Shown piece by piece: positions 1 to 7,396 of a stretch of DNA of 55,758 bases. Location of the stretch: contig CACZCH010000010.1 of the NCBI GenBank assembly GCA_902779645.1, positions 1-55,758 of the forward strand. The letters run 5' to 3'. The translations under genes were made by a program, and so were the position numbers. Below the pieces are notes generated by a model, which did not search any database, was not told where the DNA came from, and saw only the letters and a program-made list of their open reading frames with translations. The first letter of the stretch is position 1. Every line of letters begins with the position of its first letter. Source of the DNA: an uncultured bacterium (GTDB lineage: Bacteria; Cyanobacteriota; Vampirovibrionia; Gastranaerophilales; Gastranaerophilaceae).

Positions 1-60
1 CCAAAATGTAATAAAACTAAGAAAAGAATTGGGATAAGTTTTCACACAAAAATAAAAATA

Positions 61-94
61 TTAAAAGGGACTAGTATAAACTAGTCCCTTTTAA
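61..94 (-). terminator. Rho-independent terminator hairpin
   Basis: A perfect inverted repeat with 15-base arms (61-75 and 80-94) and a 4-base loop. Read on the minus strand it follows the second copy of the tRNA-Arg 3' end and is followed by a T-rich run, as expected for an intrinsic terminator. Confidence 0.75.
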
Positions 95-112
95 TTTACG
101 CCCGGCGCGATT
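93..112. repeat. Duplicate of tRNA-Arg 3' end (att-like direct repeat)
   Basis: The 20 bases AATTTACGCCCGGCGCGATT are identical to 331-350, which covers the 3' end of the tRNA-Arg gene plus the start of its terminator junction. Copies lie 238 bp apart. Such a duplication of a tRNA 3' end is the footprint of integrase-mediated insertion, or of a decayed tandem tRNA copy. Confidence 0.7.
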
Positions 113-299
113 GTCTTGACCTGTTCGCATTAAATGGCAATTCTTGAACAATACTGCGCCTCGCGATAAACGCCACCGCTTGCACTTGCGTCGAAAACCT
201 ACATTTTCGCCGACGCGTGCTGCGACTCTCCCTTCAGTCGTGGCTCTGCTCGGCTTGTCGAACGCGCAAATGCGGTTCTCAACGCTGACAAACATAAAA
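113..299. other. GC-rich segment between the tRNA 3'-end repeats
   Basis: About 190 bases clearly richer in G and C than the surroundings, lying between the two direct repeats. I see no credible gene: short open frames exist on both strands but lack a ribosome site and family resemblance. It begins with a stretch, CTTGACYTGYTCGCATTAAA, also found near 47509, so part of it belongs to a dispersed repeat. Confidence 0.5.
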
Positions 300-332
300 T
301 TAGAGGAGATAGGATTAACCTATCTCCTCTAA
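300..332 (-). terminator. Terminator of tRNA-Arg
   Basis: An inverted repeat with 14-base arms (300-313 and 319-332) immediately downstream of the tRNA on the minus strand, followed by a T run. Its stem sequence differs from the hairpin at 61-94 although both follow an identical tRNA 3' end. Confidence 0.8.
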
Positions 333-334
333 TT

Positions 335-408
335 TACGCCCGGCGCGATTCGAACGCGCGACCCTCTGCTTAGAAGGCAGATGCTCTATCCAGCTGAGCT
401 ACGGACGC
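335..408 (-). tRNA. tRNA-Arg (anticodon TCT)
   Basis: On the minus strand the sequence folds as a complete cloverleaf: acceptor GCGTCCG paired with CGGGCGT (two G-T pairs), D arm GCTC/GAGC, anticodon loop CTTCTAA with anticodon TCT, T arm GCGCG-TTCGAAT-CGCGC, discriminator A. CCA is not encoded. Anticodon TCT reads AGA/AGG arginine codons. A terminator follows directly. Confidence 0.95.
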
Positions 409-476
409 CTACATATCTAAAATAACACATAAAGATTAAAATGCAAGATATAAAAGCTATCTTTATCAGAAAAGCT

Positions 477-1760
477 TTATAAAATACTTTTCCTGAAATA
501 TTCTATCCATTGTATTAAATCCGTTATCTCATAGGGCTTTGGTAAATATAAATCCACTCCTGCATCAAGCACTGACGCTTTATCATGAACTGACGACGTT
601 ACTATTATTCTTGAATTTACAAAATTCGGATTGTTTTTAATCCGTTTACAAAAATCCAATTCCTCCAAATTATCACCGCTGTCAATTATTAAAATTGCAG
701 GCTGATTTGAACTATCAGGCTCTAATTCTTCTTCAACATCATATCCCTGAAGCTCCAATGTCGTTCTCAAAAGCAATGACAATGCTTCATCCGATTCTTT
801 TATATATATGTGGTTTAATATTGAATTCCCTGTATCATTCTTTGACCCCATTAAACGAACTCTGTCCATTACATAATTTGAACCGCTCGGAGTTTTTGCA
901 GTTTTTTTGATTGAATAAAGACGTTCAATCAATCCCTCTAACGAATTTATATGCTCATAATTCCCCAAAATTCCTCCGATTTGGACTGAAACAAAATTCG
1001 CTCTCATACCGGCAAATCTGTCACTTTTAAGAAGCATATAACCGCGTCTTGCATCCTGCTCTGAGTAAAACTTCGGTACAACCGTATCAAATGCAAATGT
1101 CAAAAATGCTGATATTTTTTCCGCCTTATAAACACTTGTGATTATTATAAAATTAGTTTCATTTAACTGCCCTAAAAAATCATCCGGTTCTAATGCCGAT
1201 TTTGTAATAGCAACAAATGTCTGAATGAGCTTATCTGACGCAATATCAGAATAAACGGTTTTGTAACTCTCCAGATTATCAATCCCTATTATCAAAACAG
1301 CCTGTTTTTTTTCTGAATTAAGAACCCGTTTTAAACTTTTTTCTACAATCTTTTTATTCGGCAAAAGAGTTTTTGTATCCAAATTCAGTTCTATATCACG
1401 TCTTAAATGCGCACGGATTCTAGTTTTAAACTCTTCTATCTTAACAGGTTCGCTCAAAAAATCATCCGCCCCGCTATCAAGTACAAGAATTCTGTCATTT
1501 GAATCTGCTGACTTTGAAAGCGCAATTATTATCGGACGAGTATTACAAGTAAGCGAGCGAATCTTTGCGCAAAAATCATTCAAAGAATCATCAATGCTGT
1601 CTGAAACCAATATTAAATCAGGTTCAAGTGTTTGTATATTATGGATGGCCTCCTTGAGATTATTTGATATCGTAACTGAAGTATCAGAATCTTCCAAATT
1701 CTTTTTGTATTTAGCAGGAAGTTCTTTTCTTTTGTCTATAATCAAGATTTTTGAGAGCAT
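477..1760 (-). CDS. Two-receiver response regulator with degenerate GGDEF-like core
   Basis: A 427-residue soluble signalling protein. Residues 1-125 form a receiver domain with the likely phospho-acceptor Asp54, but the usual second N-terminal acid is Lys and the usual conserved Lys after the fourth strand is Glu (SEPV), so phosphorylation chemistry may be altered. Residues 130-300 resemble a GGDEF fold (GIDNLESY, then LGQLNETNFIIIT), yet the GGDEF motif itself is replaced by NETNF, so cyclase activity is unlikely. Residues 315-427 are a second receiver keeping the Lys (LPKPYE). It overlaps the upstream histidine kinase gene by 19 bases and has its own strong site (GAGGAGG), so it is the likely partner of that kinase. 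It could integrate two inputs by protein contacts. Confidence 0.8.
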   Translation of the reverse strand: MLSKILIIDKRKELPAKYKKNLEDSDTSVTISNNLKEAIHNIQTLEPDLILVSDSIDDSLNDFCAKIRSLTCNTRPIIIALSKSADSNDRILVLDSGADDFLSEPVKIEEFKTRIRAHLRRDIELNLDTKTLLPNKKIVEKSLKRVLNSEKKQAVLIIGIDNLESYKTVYSDIASDKLIQTFVAITKSALEPDDFLGQLNETNFIIITSVYKAEKISAFLTFAFDTVVPKFYSEQDARRGYMLLKSDRFAGMRANFVSVQIGGILGNYEHINSLEGLIERLYSIKKTAKTPSGSNYVMDRVRLMGSKNDTGNSILNHIYIKESDEALSLLLRTTLELQGYDVEEELEPDSSNQPAILIIDSGDNLEELDFCKRIKNNPNFVNSRIIVTSSVHDKASVLDAGVDLYLPKPYEITDLIQWIEYFRKSIL

Positions 1761-2458
1761 TTAAGCACCTCCTCTTCATTATAGACAGGAAAAGATACTA
1801 TAAAAATTGTCCCTTTGTCTTGCTCGCTTTCAAAAGTAATTTTTCCGTCCATCTTTTCTACAAGTTGTTTAGTAATATATAAGCCCAATCCGTTACCTTG
1901 AGTTTTGCTAGTAAGATGATTTTCTATACGGCTGAATTTCTTAAACAGCTTTTCTCTATCCTCAGCTCTTATACCGACTCCTTCATCTTTAACTTTTATT
2001 ATAACCTCCTCTCCTTTTGTTTCGGTTGATATAAGAACAGTTGAACCCTCTTGTGAATACTTGCACCCGTTATCAATAAGATTTGTCATAATCTGCTGCA
2101 ATTTATCATCATCCAATCTTACAGGAGGTAAATCTTTTTGAGGAGCAAATATAATCTTATGTTTTTTATACTGTTCTTGGAACATTGGTATAATACTTTT
2201 TATAGAAGCATTTACAAAGACTTTTTTCATAACAAGACTTCCCGCATTAGCCCTTGATAGAGTTAAGATATTTTCCACAAGGTTAATAAGCCTTCCCGAT
2301 TGTTCCTCGATAATTTTGATAAACTTTTTTTTGTTCTCGTCATCAATTCTGTCCCAAGAAGACAGCAAAGTTTGAGAAAACCCCCGAATGCTTGTCAAGG
2401 GGGTTCTCATCTCATGTGATACTGTTGATATAAATTCATCTTGTATAGAATTTTTCAT
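1742..2458 (-). CDS. Soluble sensor histidine kinase, minimal catalytic core
   Basis: A 238-residue protein with a HisKA dimerisation/phosphorylation helix right at the N-terminus (SHEMRTPL, His15) and a HATPase domain with N box (DNGCKYS), G1 (DEGVGI) and G2 (GNGLGLYI). There is no membrane segment and no PAS, HAMP or other sensor domain, so input must come from a partner. Its ATG follows the stop codon of the upstream PC4-like gene without a gap, and its end overlaps the two-receiver gene by 19 bases: a tightly coupled three-gene operon. Kinase assignment is certain from motifs; signal unknown. Confidence 0.92.
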   Translation of the reverse strand: MKNSIQDEFISTVSHEMRTPLTSIRGFSQTLLSSWDRIDDENKKKFIKIIEEQSGRLINLVENILTLSRANAGSLVMKKVFVNASIKSIIPMFQEQYKKHKIIFAPQKDLPPVRLDDDKLQQIMTNLIDNGCKYSQEGSTVLISTETKGEEVIIKVKDEGVGIRAEDREKLFKKFSRIENHLTSKTQGNGLGLYITKQLVEKMDGKITFESEQDKGTIFIVSFPVYNEEEVLKCSQKS

Positions 2459-2692
2459 CTATTCCTCTGTCATAAATTCTTTTTTTGCTTCTTCTATTGC
2501 ATCGGTTAAAATGTCCAATTGGTCAGGCGCAAATGTTACACCTTTTTTGGTAGGAAGCCAAGTCGCACCGTCATCTGTTGTATAAAAAATTCTTAAATTA
2601 AAATAAGATTTTCCTCTGTATTCTGAAATTGATATTTGTAATTGTTCTGTATCACTTCTTTGAATACTAGCCAATAATTTTGATTCTGCCAT
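2459..2692 (-). CDS. PC4/p15-family single-stranded DNA-binding-like protein
   Basis: A 77-residue protein matching the PC4 (transcriptional coactivator p15, PF02229) pattern: a beta-rich part with YFNLRIFY, then LPTKKGVTFAPDQ leading into a C-terminal helix. PC4 relatives in bacteria (YdbC type) bind single-stranded DNA or RNA. I chose the ATG at 2692 because AAAGGAGAG lies 6-16 bases upstream; an in-frame ATG 18 bases earlier overlaps that site. It is first in an operon with a histidine kinase and a receiver protein, an unusual partnership. Its role there is not known. Confidence 0.75.
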   Translation of the reverse strand: MAESKLLASIQRSDTEQLQISISEYRGKSYFNLRIFYTTDDGATWLPTKKGVTFAPDQLDILTDAIEEAKKEFMTEE

Positions 2693-2729
2693 TTTTCTCT
2701 CCTTTATCATTATTACAATTTACTCTAAA

Positions 2730-2735
2730 ATTATA
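2730..2735 (-). promoter_or_regulatory. -10 element of the PC4/kinase operon
   Basis: TATAAT on the minus strand, about 38 bases upstream of the chosen start at 2692, preceded by the motif TTTACCCCTATGA that also recurs elsewhere. The 2711-2849 gap between the divergent operons holds this and a likely promoter for the rightward gene. Confidence 0.5.
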
Positions 2736-2849
2736 TCATAGGGGTAAATTTATAATACAATATTTAGTCCTATATTACAAAATGTTAAATTTTCACATTA
2801 TATTTAGCCTCAATTTGCCCTATGCGTTAATTTAGAGTATCATAAGGTT

Positions 2850-4400
2850 ATGAATATGGGGAAGATTGTTGTAGTCGATGATGAAAAGATTGTAACCTCC
2901 GCTTTTAAGACTCTGCTTAAAGTGGAAGGATTTAGTGACGCTCATTTCTTTAACTCGCCTAAAGAAGCGCTGGAATTCTTAAAAGTAAATCAGCCGGATA
3001 TTATTATTTCCGACTTTATGATGCCTGAAATGAACGGACTAGAGTTCTTAACAGAGACTAAAAAGCTCTACCCTGAAGTCAGTAAAATACTTCTCACAGG
3101 TTATGCAGACAAAGAAAATGCAATAAAAGCAATTAATGAAGTAGGTTTGTACAGATACATAGAAAAGCCTTGGGATAACGATGATTTGATATTAAATATC
3201 AAAAACGGCATAGAAAGAAGTTATCTCTTATCAGAATTAAGACAAAAAATCACCGAATTGGAATGCGCAAAAAAGGAACTCGAAAAATATTCTCACAACT
3301 TAGAAGAACTTGTTGCAGAGCGTACCGCAGACCTTAAACAATCTAACGCAAAGCTTGAAGGAATCGTTAACTACTGTGCTGACGGTATCATAATTCTAAA
3401 CGAGGACGGCATAATAGAGCAGGTTAACCCCGCTTGCGAAACTATGATTGGACATGTGACGAACAAAATAGTTAACTCTTCTATTGATGATTTCTTATTC
3501 GGCAGAAAGACTTGCATCTCAAAAGAATTGCACAAATTGGATGAAAGTGAACTTTTGCTTAGAGATTTTTGTATAAAAAATCCGTTTACGAATTCTGAAA
3601 TCCCTGTTGAAGTAAGTTTTGCAAGAATCAATCCTGATGACGAGTACAAGCGTTTTGTCGGAGTCATTAGAGATGTAACGGAGCAAAAGAAAGCAGACAA
3701 GCTTAGAGACGATTTTATAGCGACTCTGACTCACGATTTGAGAACTCCGCTTCTTGCTGCAATTCAAACTCTTAAATTTTTCTTAGACGGAGCTTTGGGA
3801 GAAATATCTGATAAGCAAAAGCTCTTGCTCTCAACAATGTATAAAAGTAACGAAGATTTGCTCGGTTTGGTTAATGCGCTGTTGGAAGTCTACAAATACG
3901 ATGCCGATAAATTAGAGCTTACTAAAACAGACTTCAATATTTATAATCTTGTCAAACAAGTATATGACGAGCTGTTACCGCTTGCACAATCAAAGAACAT
4001 TGAATTCTTGATTGATACCGAGATTAATGATACAGATATTAACGCAGACAGAAGCGAATTGAGACGTGTAATTTGTAACTTGTGCGGGAATGCAATCAAT
4101 TACACTCAAGAAGGCGGGAAAGTTAAGATTACTCTAAAAACAGAAGGTAATGATTTGATATTTTCGGTAGCTGATAACGGTTCCGGCATACCGCAAGAGG
4201 ATATCCCAAATATGTTCCAAAGATTTTCTCAAGGGACAAGTAAAAAGCGTTCAACCGGCACAGGACTCGGTTTATATCTTTCAAGACAAATTATCGAATC
4301 CCACGGAGGAAAAATTTGGCTTGAAAGTGTCTTAAATAAAGGAAGTGAATTTTCATTCCTGCTGACAGATGTTGTTAAAGAAAAAGCGGTTGCGAAATAA
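2850..4400 (+). CDS. Hybrid sensor kinase: REC-PAS-HisKA-HATPase
   Basis: A 516-residue soluble protein. The receiver domain (about 1-120) is complete: acids Asp10/Asp11, phospho-acceptor Asp55, Lys106 in EKPW. A coiled coil follows (125-168), then a PAS domain (about 170-280), HisKA with THDLRTPL (His295) and a HATPase domain (about 395-510) with DNGSGI and GTGLGLYL. An N-terminal receiver on a kinase suggests it receives phosphate or a signal from another kinase, possibly the one in the divergent operon. The next gene is a NarL-type regulator, its likely target. No membrane segment is present. The start has only a weak AAGG upstream and a -10-like TATCAT ending 6 bases before the ATG. Confidence 0.92.
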   Translation: MNMGKIVVVDDEKIVTSAFKTLLKVEGFSDAHFFNSPKEALEFLKVNQPDIIISDFMMPEMNGLEFLTETKKLYPEVSKILLTGYADKENAIKAINEVGLYRYIEKPWDNDDLILNIKNGIERSYLLSELRQKITELECAKKELEKYSHNLEELVAERTADLKQSNAKLEGIVNYCADGIIILNEDGIIEQVNPACETMIGHVTNKIVNSSIDDFLFGRKTCISKELHKLDESELLLRDFCIKNPFTNSEIPVEVSFARINPDDEYKRFVGVIRDVTEQKKADKLRDDFIATLTHDLRTPLLAAIQTLKFFLDGALGEISDKQKLLLSTMYKSNEDLLGLVNALLEVYKYDADKLELTKTDFNIYNLVKQVYDELLPLAQSKNIEFLIDTEINDTDINADRSELRRVICNLCGNAINYTQEGGKVKITLKTEGNDLIFSVADNGSGIPQEDIPNMFQRFSQGTSKKRSTGTGLGLYLSRQIIESHGGKIWLESVLNKGSEFSFLLTDVVKEKAVAK

Positions 4401-4410
4401 AAATAAATTT

Positions 4411-4443
4411 CACACACCCTCGCCCTGCGGGAGAGGGAAGGGT
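4411..4443. repeat. GC-rich imperfect hairpin, dispersed-repeat-like
   Basis: Between the kinase and regulator genes lies a GC-rich imperfect inverted repeat (CACCCTCGCCCT ... AGGGAAGGGTG). Its right end runs into GAGGGGG, which serves as the ribosome site of the next gene. Base composition is unlike the neighbours and resembles mobile palindromic repeats. Confidence 0.6.
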
Positions 4444-4453
4444 GAGGGGGTTA

Positions 4454-5122
4454 ATGATGATAAACGTATTATTAGTAGAAGACCACGAATTATATAGAAT
4501 GGGACTTTCAATGCTTTTAGATAAAGCCGAAGGTATTAATCTGTTATCTGAAGCAGCCGACGGAATTGAAGGAATAAAAAAAGCGAGAGAACTTTCTCCT
4601 GATGTTATTCTTATGGATATAGGGCTTCCGAATATTGACGGAATTGAGGCTACACAAAGAATTAAAGATTTTAACCCTGATGTTAAAATTCTTATATTCA
4701 CGTCTCGTGACAGCGAAAATGATGTGTTTGAATCATTTAAAGCAGGTGCTGACGGTTATATTATGAAGGGTGCTACTCCTGAACAGACAATTTCTGCAAT
4801 AAAATCCGTTTATGAAGGTATAGGTTGGATTGACCCAAGTATCGCGAAAATGGTATTTTCTAACCTTCAAAAACCATCCCCGCAAATTGTTTCAGAACCT
4901 GAACCCGCAAAAGCAGGAAGAAAAAATGCTTACGGTTTAACAGAAAGAGAATTAGACGTACTAGAAGCTATGGTTGAAGGACTTACTAACCCACAAATTG
5001 CAGAAAAACTCGTTATAACAAGAGCTACCGCAAAAGCACACGTACACAGCATCTTGCAGAAACTATGTGTTACAACAAGAACCCAAGCAACAGTCACTGC
5101 ACTAAATGAAGGGCTTGTATAA
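4454..5122 (+). CDS. NarL/FixJ-family response regulator
   Basis: A 222-residue regulator with an N-terminal receiver (Asp10, phospho-acceptor Asp55 in LMDIGLP) and a C-terminal LuxR-type helix-turn-helix (LTERELDVLEAMVEGLTNPQ, then IAEKLVITRATAKAHVHSIL). It should act as a phosphorylation-dependent DNA-binding transcription factor. The start is the first of two adjacent ATGs, 4 bases after GAGGGGG; an in-frame GTG at 4442 lies inside the repeat and is less likely. It follows a hybrid kinase gene and shares one base with the next gene (TAATG), implying cotranscription. Its targets are not visible here. Confidence 0.93.
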   Translation: MMINVLLVEDHELYRMGLSMLLDKAEGINLLSEAADGIEGIKKARELSPDVILMDIGLPNIDGIEATQRIKDFNPDVKILIFTSRDSENDVFESFKAGADGYIMKGATPEQTISAIKSVYEGIGWIDPSIAKMVFSNLQKPSPQIVSEPEPAKAGRKNAYGLTERELDVLEAMVEGLTNPQIAEKLVITRATAKAHVHSILQKLCVTTRTQATVTALNEGLV

Positions 5123-6369
5123 TGTTTGAAGCCGTTGCAGGAATGTATATGGCTGCGAAGCTTCAATGCATGCAAATGAAAGCCAATATTACCAGAAAAC
5201 ACGATCAAGAAATTTCTGAAACTATATACAAAAACAAAGTTGATAAAAAAGATACTAAAGAAATCTTTGAAAAAAGTCGTATGCCTGAATCTGGCTATAT
5301 GACCGTAGAGGAATACGAAGCAAAATCAAGCCCTCTTACAAAAAAAGAAATCAGTGCAAAAATTCTTGATAAACCCGATTTTCCGGAAGATAAAAGATAC
5401 GTCTATCTTCCTCAGCATGAGTTCAAACTTGTAAAATACAATGACCCTGTGGGAAGTCCTGAGCTTTCGCTGCCGCGCAAATTACAATTTGACAGACAAA
5501 TAAATGCCCAAGGAATTGTATCGGGAGATTATACAAAACTCATTTATCCTGCAGTATATTATTACGCAGAAGCCGACTGTGTAAGCTGTGATTTATACCA
5601 AATCAATCTTGATTCAAGTTTAAATAGTACAGATAGAGTCAAAAAGGCAAATATCGTAAACAAAGAGCCTAAGCCAATTCTTTCAACAAGCAAAGAAGTG
5701 GATAACAAGTTTATGTTCAGAACCCTTACTCCGATTGATTTTTCTTCTGATAACACAAAACTTGCCATCAAAGAAAAAATCGGATATAAACACGACGGCA
5801 TTTGGAAAACCGATTTGTGGGTATACGACTTTACAAAAAAAGAAGCTAAAAAATTAACGTTAATAAGAGAAGCAATTGCTCATTACTGGCAATACGAAAA
5901 ACAGGCAAACTTAGATAATTACAGATGGGATATTTACCCTCTGGGATTTGACGCAAACAATGACGATAGAATTATTGTCCGAGCTCTCGCTTTTACGGGT
6001 GAAACACCAACGTCGTTAGGGATTTGGAGTATAGATGTTAATAACAAAAGAGCAAAACTTGAAGCCGAAAAAGACGCAAGTATGCCAATTTCTGTTGTTG
6101 GATACAAACTTGCAGAAGAGAAAGAGGTTAAACCAATATCTCAATTAAAATTTGATGCAAAACTCGCAAAAAATGAATTAAAGCAAAAAAATAAAAAAGA
6201 AAAAACTGAAGCAAGAGAAAAATCGGCAAAAGAATTGTATGAATACAGAAAAAAAGTTCACCAAATGGATGTGGAAACCTTAATGAAAGTACGCGAACTC
6301 AAAAAAGGAATCAAATCTAATAACATTAGACCAAAAGACGGTGTAACTGATAATTTAAGCACAAACTGA
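5122..6369 (+). CDS. Unknown protein, possible beta-propeller-like middle, coupled to the regulator
   Basis: I do not recognise this 415-residue protein. The start overlaps the stop of the regulator gene by one base, indicating translational coupling. There is no signal peptide or clear membrane helix. The middle (about 90-330) has repeated beta-rich stretches with aromatic/Asp endings such as TDLWVYDF and LGIWSIDVNN, reminiscent of PD40/WD-like propeller blades. The C-terminus (about 335-400) is a Lys/Glu-rich predicted coiled coil. It is followed 14 bases later by the SIMPL gene. A structural partner of the signalling system is possible but unproven. Confidence 0.75.
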   Translation: MFEAVAGMYMAAKLQCMQMKANITRKHDQEISETIYKNKVDKKDTKEIFEKSRMPESGYMTVEEYEAKSSPLTKKEISAKILDKPDFPEDKRYVYLPQHEFKLVKYNDPVGSPELSLPRKLQFDRQINAQGIVSGDYTKLIYPAVYYYAEADCVSCDLYQINLDSSLNSTDRVKKANIVNKEPKPILSTSKEVDNKFMFRTLTPIDFSSDNTKLAIKEKIGYKHDGIWKTDLWVYDFTKKEAKKLTLIREAIAHYWQYEKQANLDNYRWDIYPLGFDANNDDRIIVRALAFTGETPTSLGIWSIDVNNKRAKLEAEKDASMPISVVGYKLAEEKEVKPISQLKFDAKLAKNELKQKNKKEKTEAREKSAKELYEYRKKVHQMDVETLMKVRELKKGIKSNNIRPKDGVTDNLSTN

Positions 6370-6383
6370 TAAGGAGAATTAAT

Positions 6384-7136
6384 ATGAAGAGAACTTTAAT
6401 TGCAATAACGGTATTATCATTGTTAACAGGCAGTATGATGGCAACTCAAGCCGGAACACAAGGAAATGAAAAAGAAAGAGGTACAATTTCTATATCAACT
6501 TCCGCTGAAACAGAAGTTGCACCGGATACAGCGGAATTATCTTTTGCTATAAAAACTACCGATAATAAATCAATGCAAAAAGCATCTCTTATGAACAAAG
6601 ATATCTCTGAAAAAATTTATAACCTGTTAAATGAAATGATTAATAAATCAAACGGAGATTTCATTAAAACTTCTAATTATCATGCTTCACCTGTCTACAT
6701 ATACAAAGATAAGAAACAGGTTTTGGATAAATACGAGGTCTCAAACAGAGTAACAGTTCACACAAAATCTCTTGACAAATTAGGCTCTATGATTGATAAA
6801 GCAACAGAAGCAGGAGCAACAAACATTGATTCTTTAAACTTTTCTGTTTCTAATTACGAATCACAATGCAATTCTCTAATAGAAAGTGCAACTAAAAAGG
6901 CTAACGCAAGAGCATCAATTGCAGCAAAAAGCGCGGGTACAGCATTGGACGGGATTCAATCAATGAACATAAGCTGCAGTGAAAACAAAAATTACTCAAC
7001 ACCGAGATTTTATATGGCAAAATCGATGGCTCTCGGTGCTTCAAACGATTCAGCAGAAGCTCAGCCTGCAACATCTATTTCAAGCGGTGTAATTAAAGTT
7101 TATTCAAACGTAAACGCAACATTCTTTGTAAAATAA
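6384..7136 (+). CDS. SIMPL (DUF541) domain exported protein
   Basis: A 250-residue protein with a Sec signal peptide (MKRTLIAITVLSLLTGSMMA) followed by a SIMPL/DUF541 domain: GTISISTSAETEVAPDTAEL opens the domain, and the long alternating helix-strand body and C-terminal VIKVYSNVNATFFV fit the family. Family members are periplasmic or outer-membrane-associated proteins of loosely defined function, some linked to oxidative stress. A strong AAGGAGAATTA site precedes the ATG. Its place at the end of a signalling operon suggests an envelope output or sensor role (inference). Confidence 0.85.
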   Translation: MKRTLIAITVLSLLTGSMMATQAGTQGNEKERGTISISTSAETEVAPDTAELSFAIKTTDNKSMQKASLMNKDISEKIYNLLNEMINKSNGDFIKTSNYHASPVYIYKDKKQVLDKYEVSNRVTVHTKSLDKLGSMIDKATEAGATNIDSLNFSVSNYESQCNSLIESATKKANARASIAAKSAGTALDGIQSMNISCSENKNYSTPRFYMAKSMALGASNDSAEAQPATSISSGVIKVYSNVNATFFVK

Positions 7137-7142
7137 AATGTA

Positions 7143-7187
7143 CGTCATTCTGAGGCAGCAACAATTTTAGCCGAAGAATCTCATACG
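7143..7187 (+). repeat. Dispersed GTCATTCTGAG...GAAGAATCT repeat, copy 1
   Basis: Begins CGTCATTCTGAGGCAGCAAC and ends CCGAAGAATCTCATACG. Related copies occur at 9244-9282 (inverted) and twice at 34885-34989. Non-coding, just after the SIMPL gene. Confidence 0.75.
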
Positions 7188-7224
7188 TTTATTTTACCTG
7201 TTCTATACATTTACCCCTACCCAC

Positions 7225-7252
7225 TTGAAAAGGTTGAAAAATAGTTTATAAT
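7225..7252 (+). promoter_or_regulatory. Sigma-70-type promoter
   Basis: TTGAAA-N16-TATAAT, one of the best consensus promoters in the window. The only thing downstream on this strand before uvrC's 3' end is a 24-codon open frame with a ribosome site. Confidence 0.65.
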
Positions 7253-7317
7253 GATAGTGTGAAGGTAAATGTAGTCACAAAAAAGGGATTATACAAAACC
7301 GAAAGAGGTTAATTATT

Positions 7318-7392
7318 ATGCTAAGATTAATTTTTGCTATATATGATTATTTATTAAAAAAACCTTGTCCTGTAAGGATTATTATTAAGTAA
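7318..7392 (+). CDS. Candidate 24-residue hydrophobic/basic peptide
   Basis: A short open frame encoding 24 residues: a hydrophobic N-terminal half (LRLIFAIYDYLL) followed by KKPCPVR and a run of Ile, ending in Lys. Support: an AGAGG ribosome site 9 bases before the ATG and a near-consensus promoter at 7225-7252. It ends 4 bases before the 3' end of uvrC, which points the other way. It could be a small membrane peptide, a toxin-like peptide or the marker of a small RNA. No homologue is recognised. Confidence 0.45.
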   Translation: MLRLIFAIYDYLLKKPCPVRIIIK

Positions 7393-7396
7393 CAAT

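Noticed and set aside
93..160. A second full tRNA gene next to tRNA-Arg
   Set aside because: Only about 15 bases of the tRNA 3' end match; no anticodon or D arm can be folded from what follows.
71..332. Open frames on both strands over the GC-rich segment by the tRNA-Arg gene
   Set aside because: They run through the terminator hairpins and tRNA 3'-end repeats, have no ribosome site and no protein-like pattern.
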